Positions 53,131-60,859 of a DNA stretch of 64,000 nt are shown in pieces. A program made the position numbers and the translations under genes. The notes under the pieces were generated by a model, which ran no database searches, was not told where the DNA came from, and was given only the letters and a program-made list of their open reading frames with translations. The number at the start of each line of letters is the position of its first letter. Position 1 is the first letter of the stretch. This stretch comes from Gordonibacter massiliensis (ex Traore et al. 2017) (GTDB lineage Bacteria > Actinomycetota > Coriobacteriia > Coriobacteriales > Eggerthellaceae): positions 1,240,001 to 1,304,000 of the forward strand of contig LT827128.1 of the NCBI GenBank assembly GCA_900170005.1. Direction: 5' to 3'.

Positions 53131-53272
53131 TGCCGTAAGATATACCTGATGAGATAAGTAATTGTCATGCGAACGAGATGCTTGCGTGGCCGGCGCGTCA
53201 CCGAGCGACGCGCGCCGCCCGTGCCGCTCGCGGGCCGAAAACCGCACCTCGCGGCCTTGAGGAGGAACGACC

Positions 53273-54859
53273 GTGAACTTCAACCTCGACCTCGTGCTCG
53301 CCGAATTGGCCGACCTGGCCCCGACGGCGCGCTACCGCCACGACTCGCGGCTCGACCTCGACCGCATCGAGGTGTTCGGGCCCCTAAGCGTTCCGCGCGC
53401 CGAGAGCCTGTTCGTGATCGACGCGGACTCGTTCGCCGCATTGGACGCCGACTTCGCCGAGGCGGGATCCTTCCTGGTGCTGGGAGCCGATGCCCCGCCG
53501 AAGAACGCGGAGGAAACGTGCGCGCCGCCCGCGTTGTACGTTCCCGCCGGAGATGCGCTTCCCGCACCCAGCGAGATGCTCGCGCGCCTGCTGGACATGC
53601 GCACGCGCCTGGACGCATGGTCGGAGGCCCTGCTCACGGCCATGGCGCGGGACGCCCCTTTGCAGGAGGTGTTCGACCTAGCCGCACAGCGGTTCGCGAA
53701 CCCCCTCATGCTCTCCGACGCCACGCTGTACTTCGTGCTGGTGGCGGGCAAGCTGCCCGAGGAGCTGGACGACCGGCTGTGGACGTCGGCCATCGCGACG
53801 GGCGCATGCCCCATCGAGCTGTGCATGGAGGCATGGGCGGCGGGCTCGTCGGATCCTTGCGCGCAGGATCGGGCGTTCCTCATGGACAACGCCACCGGCG
53901 ACGGGCGCAGCTACCTCGTGCGCAACCTCATGTGCGGCGAGGCGTACTACGGATGCTTCGAGCTCGTGGACGTGAACGCGCCGTTCGAGCCGGCCGACTT
54001 CGCGCTCGTGGACTACTTCGGCAACCTGCTTTCGCTCGTGATGCCGCACCAGAGCCGGCCGCAACCGGCCGAAGGGGCGCTCGGACCGCTGCGCGATTTG
54101 CTGGACGGGCGGTCGGTGCGCCCGCAGGTGCTGGAGTGCGCGCTGCGCAAAGCGGGCTGGCGTGCCGACGACCGCTTCTTCGTCGCGCGCTTCAGCGCCG
54201 CCGAACCCGCCGAGGACGCCGGGGCGCGCGGCCAGACGGTGCGGCTCGTCGCCGAGGTCTACCCGCTCGCCCGCTTCTTCGATGACGGACCTGCGGCGTT
54301 CATGGTGGCGCGCGACGCCGACTACCCGTTGGCCGCGTTCCATGCGCGCCACGCGGCCCGCGAGGTCGATGCCGGCGCAGAGCCGCGGTTCCGCGCGGGC
54401 TTCTCGTCCCTGTTCGCCAACTTCTCGCTCGTGCGCACGGCTGCCGACCAGGCAACGCTCGCCTACGACCTCGTGGACGACGCGGAGGTAGGCGGCGCGT
54501 TCGGCTCCACGCTGTCGTGCTTCTACGACGACTGCTGGTTCGAGGACCTGCGCGTGCGCCTGGGTTTGGACACGGACGCGGCGTGGCTGCTCGACCACGC
54601 CGCCGTGGCGCTCGCGCGCGCCGACGCCGAGGACGGCGCCGCGTACGTGGAGACGGCGCTGGCCTACCTCGAGCACGGCTGCAACGCCACGCGCACGGCC
54701 GAGGCCCTGTTCATCCACCGCAACACGCTGGCCTACCGCCTGAAGCGGATCAAGGCCCTGTCCGGCATCGACCTCGAGAGCCCCGTCGCCGGCAACGTCG
54801 ACCTGCTGCGCGTGTTCCTGTCGTGCAAGCTGCTGGCCCGCCCCGGTCGATCGACCTGA
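53273..54859 (+). CDS. PucR-type helix-turn-helix regulator
   Basis: A 528-residue protein. The C-terminal HTH_30 domain is clear (YLEHGCNATRTAEALFIHRN and TLAYRLKRIKALSGIDLESP). The central part has the GGDEF-like fold typical of the PucR/CdaR family, and the N-terminal part is a sensor of unknown ligand. The GTG start at 53273 follows TTGAGGAGG. It is divergent from the Moco oxidoreductase operon, the usual arrangement for a local regulator, so the oxidoreductase substrate may be its ligand. Confidence 0.85.
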   Translation: MNFNLDLVLAELADLAPTARYRHDSRLDLDRIEVFGPLSVPRAESLFVIDADSFAALDADFAEAGSFLVLGADAPPKNAEETCAPPALYVPAGDALPAPSEMLARLLDMRTRLDAWSEALLTAMARDAPLQEVFDLAAQRFANPLMLSDATLYFVLVAGKLPEELDDRLWTSAIATGACPIELCMEAWAAGSSDPCAQDRAFLMDNATGDGRSYLVRNLMCGEAYYGCFELVDVNAPFEPADFALVDYFGNLLSLVMPHQSRPQPAEGALGPLRDLLDGRSVRPQVLECALRKAGWRADDRFFVARFSAAEPAEDAGARGQTVRLVAEVYPLARFFDDGPAAFMVARDADYPLAAFHARHAAREVDAGAEPRFRAGFSSLFANFSLVRTAADQATLAYDLVDDAEVGGAFGSTLSCFYDDCWFEDLRVRLGLDTDAAWLLDHAAVALARADAEDGAAYVETALAYLEHGCNATRTAEALFIHRNTLAYRLKRIKALSGIDLESPVAGNVDLLRVFLSCKLLARPGRST

Positions 54860-55284
54860 CGGAGACGTGTCGACCAGGATTGGGGAATGTCGACGACTCC
54901 GCCTGCGCCAAACCAAGCCCAGGCTGCCATCGGCCTCATGGGGCCAATGGCGCCATGAGGCACCTCTTTGGCACAAAAATCACCGATTCCCCCCTGTGCT
55001 CGGCACGTTGCCCGCAACATCAAAACGCGCGAACTGGGCAAACAGTCGGCACGCTCGACCGCAAACGAGCTACAGGGGCTTTTTTCAAACCCAAGCAGGG
55101 GGACATCGGTGATTTTTGTGCTTTGCGAGGGCCTGGCCGCATTCGGCTTAGCCCGAGGAACCGACCCGGCAGGTGCAAGGGCGCACGCATGCCGAGAGCC
55201 GCGCTCGATCAGCTCGCGTGCGCCCCGCACCGGCGCACGCGAGCCCTACCCCAAAAAACCGTTCTTTTTTGGGAGGTCCGTTTC
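54860..55284. other. Intergenic region with a MITE-like element
   Basis: The 425-base gap between the PucR-type gene and the acyl-CoA synthetase end contains the inverted-repeat element at 54971-55121. The right part (55150-55284) has a short CG-rich palindrome and a run of A/T near 55255-55270 (CCCCAAAAAACCGTTCTTTT), where CAAAAAA and TTTTTTG can pair and which may terminate the synthetase gene. No gene is seen. Confidence 0.5.
54971..55121. mobile_element. MITE-like element with 17-bp terminal inverted repeats
   Basis: The ends GCACAAAAATCACCGAT (54971-54987) and its complement (55105-55121) are perfect. A further 7-bp pairing, CCCCCTG/CAGGGGG, lies inside. CTTTG occurs directly before the left end (54966-54970) and at the right end (55121-55125), which suggests a 5-bp target duplication. 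No coding sequence is present inside. Confidence 0.6.
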
Positions 55285-56973
55285 CTACTTCCCGGCTTTG
55301 ACCAGATCTTCGGCCATTTCGCGCAGCTTGAACTTCTGCACCTTCATGGACGGGGTCATGGGGAAGTCGGCCACGAAGAACACGCGCTTGGGCACTTTGT
55401 AGCGGGCGATGCGCGGGATGGACCACGCACGCACGTCGTCCTCGGTCATGTCCTCGTAGCCGGGGCGCACGCGGATGAACGCGCCCACGATCTCGCCGAG
55501 CCGCTCGTCGGGGATGCCCACCACCTGCGCGTCCAGCACGCCGGGCATGGTGAGCAGGAAGTTCTCCACCTCGAGCGGGTAGATGTTCTCTCCGCCGCGG
55601 ATGATCATGTCCTTGATACGGCCCGTCACGCGGTAATAGCCGTCCTCGTCCACCGTGCCGAGGTCGCCCGAGTGCAGATAGCCGTCGGCGTCGATGGCGC
55701 GCGCCGTCTCCTCGGGCATCTTGTAGTAGCCCTTCATCACGTTGTAGCCCTTGCAGCACAGCTCCCCCGGCTCGCCCACGCCGCAGATGTGCCCGTCGGC
55801 GGGGTCGATCACCCGCACGTCCACCGGCGGATGCTTGCGGCCCACCGTCTCGCACTTGTGCTCGATGTCGTCGTCGGCGCTCGTCTGCGTGAACACGGGG
55901 CTCGTCTCGGTGAGGCCGTAGCAGATGGTGATCTCCTTCATGAACATCTTGTCCATGACCTCGCGCATGGTCTCGGGCGGGCAGGGGCTGCCGGCCATGA
56001 TGCCCGTGCGCAGGCTGGAGAGGTCGAACGTGTCGAAGTCGGGGTGGTTGAGCTCGGCGATGAACATGGTGGGCACGCCGTACACGCTGGTGGCGCGCTC
56101 TTTGTGGATGGCCTGCAGCACGAGCCCCGCGTCGAAGTCCTCCACGATGATCATGGTGGAGCGGTGCGTGAGGTTGGCCATGACGCCCAGCACGCAGCCG
56201 AAGCAGTGGAAGAACGGCACCGGCAGCGTCACGCGGTCGTCGGGTCCGAGCTTCTGGCCCTCGCCGATGTAGAAGCCGTTGTTCAGGATGTTGCGGTGCG
56301 TGAGCATGACGCCTTTCGGGAAGCCCGTGGTGCCGGACGTGTACTGCATCATCACCACGTCGTTGTTGTCGAAGTGAGTCTCCGCCTCGGCCAAGGCGTC
56401 CTCAGGCACGTGCTGGCCGAGCAGCACGAGCTCCGGCACGCTGTAGCAGCCGCGGTGCTTCTCGGGGCCCATGTAGATGATGTTCTTGAGGTGCGGGTAC
56501 GTTTCCGATTCCAGGTAGCCGCGCTGCTGCGTGAGCGTCTCGGGCACGAGCTCGCGGATGATCTGCAGGTAGTCCACGTCGCGGTAGGCGTCGATGACGC
56601 AGAGCGCCTTCATGTCGGACTGTTTCAGCACGTAGTCCAGCTCGTGGCTCTTGTACACGGGGTTCACCGTGACCATGACCACGCCGATCTTGGCCGTGGC
56701 GTACATGAACGTGAGCCAATCGGGGATGTTGCGCGCCCACACGCCCAGGTGGTCGCCCGGACGCATGCCGATGGCGAGCAGGCCGCGCGCCAGGTTGTCG
56801 GTACGCTCGTCGAAGTCGCGGTACGTCCAGCGCAGCGCGCGATCGGGGTACACGACGAACTCGTGGTCGGGATCGACGGCTACCTGGTCGCGGAAGTAGC
56901 GGCCGATGGTCTTCTCGGAATGGAGCGGGTAGTCGGGGTCGCCCGGGACGGGGGCGGCGGTGGCTTCGGGCAT
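55285..56973 (-). CDS. AMP-dependent acyl-CoA synthetase
   Basis: This ANL-superfamily enzyme activates a carboxylic acid to its CoA ester. Motifs: [20 protein letters not shown] (P-loop-like), [32 protein letters not shown] and [15 protein letters not shown], with the C-terminal lysine in [15 protein letters not shown]. The 562-residue length fits medium/long-chain or aryl-acid ligases; the substrate cannot be read. ATG 56973 is used because GAAAGGAACC lies just upstream. The upstream neighbour on the strand is an XRE-cupin regulator, separated by palindromes. Confidence 0.9.
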   Translation of the reverse strand: MPEATAAPVPGDPDYPLHSEKTIGRYFRDQVAVDPDHEFVVYPDRALRWTYRDFDERTDNLARGLLAIGMRPGDHLGVWARNIPDWLTFMYATAKIGVVMVTVNPVYKSHELDYVLKQSDMKALCVIDAYRDVDYLQIIRELVPETLTQQRGYLESETYPHLKNIIYMGPEKHRGCYSVPELVLLGQHVPEDALAEAETHFDNNDVVMMQYTSGTTGFPKGVMLTHRNILNNGFYIGEGQKLGPDDRVTLPVPFFHCFGCVLGVMANLTHRSTMIIVEDFDAGLVLQAIHKERATSVYGVPTMFIAELNHPDFDTFDLSSLRTGIMAGSPCPPETMREVMDKMFMKEITICYGLTETSPVFTQTSADDDIEHKCETVGRKHPPVDVRVIDPADGHICGVGEPGELCCKGYNVMKGYYKMPEETARAIDADGYLHSGDLGTVDEDGYYRVTGRIKDMIIRGGENIYPLEVENFLLTMPGVLDAQVVGIPDERLGEIVGAFIRVRPGYEDMTEDDVRAWSIPRIARYKVPKRVFFVADFPMTPSMKVQKFKLREMAEDLVKAGK

Positions 56974-56997
56974 GGCGGTTCCTTTCTCGCAGGTCGA

Positions 56998-57106
56998 CCG
57001 TAGGGGCGATCTCATGATCGCCCGCTCGCGCAAAGCGCGAGAACGCGGCCCTCGGTTGCTTTTCCGGCTTGCGCCGGAACGGGCGATCAGGAGATCGCCC
57101 CTACGG
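56998..57106. repeat. Palindromic element with three nested hairpins
   Basis: A 16-bp outer stem (56998-57013 with 57091-57106), a 10-bp inner stem (57015-57024 with 57080-57089) and two further 7-bp hairpins inside (CTCGCGC/GCGCGAG and TTCCGGC/GCCGGAA). The arrangement is like a cloverleaf and resembles REP or MITE-type units. Confidence 0.85.
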
Positions 57107-57169
57107 GATCAACTTTGTCGCAGGTAGAACGAAAGGCGCACAGGTTGGCGCTAGTAAGTCAGCGAGGGC

Positions 57170-57263
57170 GCCTGCGGTGCTCGAGATTCGCGGGATCGCG
57201 GAGGCGAAGCGTACTTCGGTACGCGAGCCTCAGGGATCGTGCGAAGATCGGGTGCCGCAGGCG
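57170..57263. repeat. Long imperfect palindrome with a TTCG loop
   Basis: Two arms of about 35-45 nt mirror each other around the sequence GTAC-TTCG-GTAC at 57211-57222, with roughly a quarter of positions mismatched in the outer part. A UUCG loop on a GC stem is a very stable RNA hairpin. Confidence 0.7.
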
Positions 57264-57276
57264 GCCGCAGCGTCGA

Positions 57277-57310
57277 GTGTATACCCCGATCGTCAGATCG
57301 GGGTATACAC
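57277..57310 (-). terminator. 15-bp hairpin over the stop codon of the XRE-cupin gene
   Basis: Arms 57277-57291 and 57296-57310 are perfect. On the minus strand the left arm is coding and the 4-nt loop begins with the TGA stop codon. No U-tract follows, so its terminator role is inferred. Confidence 0.6.
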
Positions 57311-57868
57311 GACGGCCAGGAACTTCGCCTTCTGGCCGTCGTGGGCGCGCACCTGGTGGGGCACGATGGAATCGTAGTAGATGCTCTCGCCGGGGTGCAG
57401 CACGTAGACGTCCTTGCCGTACTCGATCTCGATGCAGCCTTCCATGCCGTAGAGCCATTCCTCGCCCTCGTGGCCCACCAGCTCGTGGTCGGTCTCGCCG
57501 GTGGGGTCCACCGTGATGACGAACGGGTCCATGTGGCGCGAGGGCCGCCCGGCGGCCAGGCTGAAATACGAGAGGTCGCCGCCCGAGGTGGTCTCCAGGC
57601 TCTTCACGCGCTCGACCTCGGCCATCTGCTCGCGGTCGATGTAGGCGGGGCCCAGGTTCTCGTCGTCGTCCATGAGCGTGCCCAGGCGCACGCCCAGCGC
57701 GCGGGTGATCTTGATGAGCGGTGCGAGGGACGCGGGCACGTCGCCCGCCTCCAGCCCCTCGATGACGGACACGTCGCTTCCGCAGCGATCGGCCAGATCC
57801 TGCTGCGACAGATGGTGCGCCTCGCGCAGCGTGGCGATCTTCTTCCCCAGCTTGTTGTCTTCGTCCAT
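57293..57868 (-). CDS. XRE-family regulator with a cupin domain
   Basis: A 191-residue protein: an XRE helix-turn-helix (KIATLREAHHLSQQDLADRC, residues 9-62) followed by a cupin domain (about 105-185; HELVGHEGEEWLYGMEGCIE and YVLHPGESIYYDSIVPHQVR). Such regulators sense small ligands. ATG 57868 follows GAGGGGGACCACGCC; a longer frame upstream is not typical. The downstream acyl-CoA synthetase on the same strand may be its target. The gene's 3' end is part of a perfect hairpin. Confidence 0.88.
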   Translation of the reverse strand: MDEDNKLGKKIATLREAHHLSQQDLADRCGSDVSVIEGLEAGDVPASLAPLIKITRALGVRLGTLMDDDENLGPAYIDREQMAEVERVKSLETTSGGDLSYFSLAAGRPSRHMDPFVITVDPTGETDHELVGHEGEEWLYGMEGCIEIEYGKDVYVLHPGESIYYDSIVPHQVRAHDGQKAKFLAVVYTPI

Positions 57869-57990
57869 GGCGTGGTCCCCCTCGTTGTTCGACGCTTCGA
57901 ATCGTATGCCGGCCATTATCCCCCGAGAACGATCGCAAAGCACCCCTTGAAAAGGCGTTTGAGGGCACAGCGGCGGCGAAGGGCGCGCGG

Positions 57991-57999
57991 TGCTATACT
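57991..57999 (+). promoter_or_regulatory. Extended -10 promoter candidate of the MFS gene
   Basis: TGC-TATACT occurs 53 bases before the ATG at 58052. The -35 is not distinct. Confidence 0.45.
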
Positions 58000-58051
58000 T
58001 TCGGGCGGCCTGCGGTTGCGCGGGTCGAACGACTTCGAGGGGAGAAAGTCA

Positions 58052-59254
58052 ATGCAGCTGGTGCATCCGCAGAAGCGTTTGGGGCCGCGCTCGTTCTTCG
58101 TATGCGCGCTGGCTATCAACCTGATGCTCATTTTGTCCATCGACCTGTACGTGCCGGCGTTGCCGAGCATGCAGCGCGCGTTCGCCGTGTCGGAGGCGTA
58201 CCTCAACCTCACGGTGTTCGCGTTCTTCGCTTTCTCGGCCGTGGGCGTGGTGCTGGCTGGGCCCCTGAGCGACCGCTTCGGACGCAAGCCCGTGATGGTG
58301 GCGGCGTGCGGGCTGTTCGCCGTGTCGTCGCTGGCCTGCACGCTGGCCCCGTCCGTGGAGGCGCTCGTGGCGTTCCGCATCGGACAGGCGCTGGGCTACG
58401 GCGCAGTCATCACCATCGAGACGGCGCTCATCAAGGACGCCTACGCCGGAAGCGACCTGCAGCTGGCCATGACCACGCTGCAATCGCTCATCATCATAGG
58501 CCCGGCGGCGGCCCCGTTTCTGGGCACGTTCATCCTCACGCTGACGGACTGGCGCGGCGTGTTCGCCTTCCTCACCGCGTGCGGCGTTTTAGCCTTCGCG
58601 CTGTCGCTGCTGATCTCCGAAACGCACCCGCGCGAGGAGCGCTCCGAAGGCGGCGTGGGCGCGTCGCTCGCCGCGATGATGCGCGGGGTCGCACGGCTCG
58701 TGCGCGACCGGCCGTTCATGGCGCTCGCCCTGTTCATGGGCGTGGCGGGCATGCCGTACTTCGCGTTCATCGCCGTGGTGAGCTACGTGCTCATGGACTT
58801 CTTCGCCGTGTCGTACCTCACGTACAGCCTGGTGTACGCCGCGGCGTGCGTCGTGACCATCGTGGCACCCTACGTGTACGTGGCGCTGTCGAAGCGCATG
58901 AGCGTGCGCGCCATCCTGAAGCTGTGCGTGGTGCTGACGGCGGCCTCGTTCGCCTGCATGGCGCTGTTCGGCATGGCGGGACCGTGGCCGTTTCTCCTGG
59001 CGTTCGTGCCCTACGCGCTGGCCGAGGGCATCGTGCGCCCCATGGCGTTCGTGGTGCTGCTGGACCAGCCGCCCGACCGGGTGGGCGCCGCCTCGTCGTT
59101 CTCGAACTTCTCGTACAGCATCCTCACGTCGGTGGCCACCGTCATAGCCACGCTGGCCTGGCCGAACTTCATCGTGGGCATAGCGGTGCTGACCGCCGGC
59201 ACCGCCATGGTAATGGTGGTGCTGTACCTGTGGGGATTGCGGAAGAGAAAATAG
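58052..59254 (+). CDS. MFS transporter, Bcr/CflA-type drug exporter
   Basis: Twelve hydrophobic segments in 400 residues. The first loop carries the Bcr/CflA-type pattern DLYVPALPSM (residues 31-40) and the MFS signature GPLSDRFGRKPVM between helices 2 and 3. The family exports drugs or metabolites by proton antiport; the substrate is unknown. ATG 58052 follows GAGGGGAGAAAGTCA. It is divergent from the XRE-cupin gene, which could regulate it. Confidence 0.9.
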   Translation: MQLVHPQKRLGPRSFFVCALAINLMLILSIDLYVPALPSMQRAFAVSEAYLNLTVFAFFAFSAVGVVLAGPLSDRFGRKPVMVAACGLFAVSSLACTLAPSVEALVAFRIGQALGYGAVITIETALIKDAYAGSDLQLAMTTLQSLIIIGPAAAPFLGTFILTLTDWRGVFAFLTACGVLAFALSLLISETHPREERSEGGVGASLAAMMRGVARLVRDRPFMALALFMGVAGMPYFAFIAVVSYVLMDFFAVSYLTYSLVYAAACVVTIVAPYVYVALSKRMSVRAILKLCVVLTAASFACMALFGMAGPWPFLLAFVPYALAEGIVRPMAFVVLLDQPPDRVGAASSFSNFSYSILTSVATVIATLAWPNFIVGIAVLTAGTAMVMVVLYLWGLRKRK

Positions 59255-59372
59255 CTTGCGATTCTCCGCATTTTGAGAAGTAGCATGCTATACTGGTTTC
59301 GGTTGGCTCACCCTAACCCGATGAAATGATTCGTGGGACAGCCTTGTCATCGGATCATGATAGTCGGGAGTG

Positions 59373-59452
59373 TGCTATGATGCAGACATCACCTACCGCG
59401 TGCCTCGGGCTCGCGGCCCATCGGAGCCGTGCGAACGGCTCCGATTCTTTTT
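59373..59452 (+). ncRNA. Candidate short RNA or attenuated leader
   Basis: An extended -10 box (TATGAT at 59376-59381) would start a transcript near 59388 that ends at the terminator 59422-59452, about 65 bases. It could be a small RNA or the leader of the NYN remnant downstream. Confidence 0.35.
59422..59452 (+). terminator. Rho-independent terminator
   Basis: A 9-bp stem, CGGAGCCGT with ACGGCTCCG (59422-59430, 59435-59443), a 4-nt GCGA loop and TTCTTTTT at 59445-59452. Confidence 0.85.
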
Positions 59453-59460
59453 CTCGCTCC

Positions 59461-59601
59461 ATGGGAGCCCTAAATACCCACCTGAAGGCACGTGCGTACA
59501 TCGACGGCTTCAACCTTTTCTCCTATTTAAAAAGCTCTCAAATGCCGACATCGGTTCAACTTGGAAATGGACGAGTGGCAGTGAAACCCAAAACTTGGTA
59601 G
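59461..59601 (+). pseudogene. Remnant of an NYN-domain (LabA-like) gene
   Basis: A 46-residue frame contains RAYIDGFNLFSYLKSS, the usual opening of NYN-domain ribonucleases, where the aspartate is a metal ligand. The family normally continues for over 120 more residues, but here the frame ends after VAVKPKTW. No downstream continuation in other frames was recognised. It is probably a truncated gene; a genuine short protein is less likely. Confidence 0.5.
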
Positions 59602-59624
59602 CCTAGCTTCGCGAAGCCGAGGCG

Positions 59625-59673
59625 CACGAAAACGCCCTCCCCTGCCTCGGGTTTCGCGAGGAGCGGGAGGGCG
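59625..59673 (-). terminator. Terminator of the DUF1269 gene
   Basis: On the minus strand CGCCCTCCC pairs with GGGAGGGCG (59633-59641 with 59665-59673), an inner stem extends it, and TTTTCGTG follows. Confidence 0.75.
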
Positions 59674-59771
59674 CCTGGGATTCTCGTATCGAATGAGGCA
59701 ATCCCTTCTCGGGATGTATTCGGGCGAAGCGCCGCACGGATTAAGCGGGCGGCTTCGTCGACGTCGAGTGC

Positions 59772-60260
59772 CTAGTTCTTGAAGAGGGCGTGCTTCAGCT
59801 CTTCCTCGTCCTTGACGGAAAGCGACGTCTGCAGCACTTCGCCGCCGAACGGGCGGATGGCGTCGATGAACTTGTCGGTGGTCATCTCGTCGACCACCAT
59901 GAACACGGCCGCGCTGTCGTCGGAGGAGAGCAGGTTGCGCACGCGGTCTTGGAAGTCTTTGTCCACGCCGTGCTTGACGATGGCGCCCGTCAGCGCGCCG
60001 ATGCCGGCGCCGAGCGCCGCACCGAACACGGGCACGAAGAACAGCAGGCCGAACAGCACGCCCCAGAACAGCCCCCACACCGTGGAGGTGCCCACCTTCG
60101 AGCCAGGCGTGACGACGTCGTACTTGCCGTCGGCACGTCGGGCTACGACGGCGACGGACTGCAGGCTGACGATGAGGTTCTTGTCAAGGTCGAGAACCTT
60201 CTGGTAGGCGGACTTCGCTTCCGCCTCGCTCGGGTATCCGAGCACGATGAGAGTGCTCAT
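59772..60260 (-). CDS. DUF1269-family membrane protein
   Basis: A 162-residue protein beginning STLIVLGYPSEAEAKSAYQK. A central glycine/alanine-rich hydrophobic segment (GLFWGVLFGLLFFVPVFGAA, LGAGIGALTGAIV) splits two cytoplasmic parts. This layout matches the DUF1269 family, often stress-related and of unknown function. ATG 60260 is preceded by GAAAGGAGCCCC. It stands alone with its own terminator. Confidence 0.85.
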   Translation of the reverse strand: MSTLIVLGYPSEAEAKSAYQKVLDLDKNLIVSLQSVAVVARRADGKYDVVTPGSKVGTSTVWGLFWGVLFGLLFFVPVFGAALGAGIGALTGAIVKHGVDKDFQDRVRNLLSSDDSAAVFMVVDEMTTDKFIDAIRPFGGEVLQTSLSVKDEEELKHALFKN

Positions 60261-60559
60261 ACTGGGGCTCCTTTCGATGGTTTGCTTCGAAGCCCCACTG
60301 TAAAGCCCTGCGACCGGGGAAAGACGGAAGGGGGCGCGTTTGCCTCCTGTTCGACACCGTGGCGTAAGCGAGCCGCAGCGCGAGGGCGGCGCTTCCGGTA
60401 GCGGCCCGTTGAGGCGGCCTGCTGGCCGTCCCAACGAAGATCGCCGCATTCGAAAACTAGCAGTCCATCCTGACATAAGGGCAACCGCCGCCGAAAAACG
60501 AGCGGCCGGCCCCGTGCGCACGGGGCCGGCCGAAAGAAAAGGAGGATGCGCTCTGTTTC
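60261..60559. other. Intergenic region between DUF1269 and fixX
   Basis: The 299 bases hold the upstream region of the DUF1269 gene and the terminator of the fix operon (60494-60532). A purine-rich stretch and several short palindromes (for example GGGGCTTCG/CGAAGCCCC near 60275-60295) are visible. No gene is seen. Confidence 0.45.
60494..60532 (-). terminator. Terminator of the fix operon
   Basis: A perfect 30-nt palindrome (60503-60532) gives a GC-rich stem; on the minus strand the run TTTTT (60494-60498) follows. It lies 27 bases after the fixX stop codon. Confidence 0.8.
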
Positions 60560-60859
60560 CTAGCCGAAGCGGTACTCCACGCCCATGGTGGGCTGGGGGT
60601 TCTCCCACTTCCTGACGATGGTGGAGCCGCAGGCTATGCGGCAGGTGCCGCACTCGAGGCAGCCCGCGTAGTCGAAGGACTTCTTGCCCTCGGCGTCGAC
60701 CTTGTAGAGGGCCGCCGGGCACACGCGCACGAGCTTCAGGAACTCCTCCGTGTCGGGGTCGTCGACCAGCTCGATGTGCGCGCTCTCCTCGTCCACCTCG
60801 TACTTGTCCAGCGCCAGGAACTCGTCGACGTTGACCGTGATCTCGGCTACCTTGCTCAT
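60560..60859 (-). CDS. fixX: FixX-like ferredoxin
   Basis: A 99-residue ferredoxin-like protein with C in VRVCPAALY and the cluster CLECGTCRIACG. It receives or donates electrons to the FixC flavoprotein in the electron-transfer flavoprotein complex. The C-terminal ENPQPTMGVEYRFG is typical of FixX. Start 60859 overlaps the fixC stop by 4 bases. Confidence 0.9.
   Translation of the reverse strand: MSKVAEITVNVDEFLALDKYEVDEESAHIELVDDPDTEEFLKLVRVCPAALYKVDAEGKKSFDYAGCLECGTCRIACGSTIVRKWENPQPTMGVEYRFG

Larger units (their letters stand above)
56974..57292. other. Intergenic region packed with three palindromic elements
   Basis: The 319 bases contain a three-hairpin element (56998-57106), a long imperfect palindrome (57170-57263) and part of a hairpin over the end of the cupin gene (57277-57310). 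No gene or clear promoter was found for the synthetase. Confidence 0.6.
59255..59771. other. Intergenic region with two promoters, a terminator and an NYN remnant
   Basis: Two extended -10 boxes, TGC-TATACT (59286-59294) and TGC-TATGAT (59373-59381), face right. A terminator at 59422-59452 follows. A short remnant gene lies at 59461-59601, and the minus-strand terminator of the DUF1269 gene at 59625-59673. An imperfect hairpin around 59730-59765 precedes that gene's end. Confidence 0.55.
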
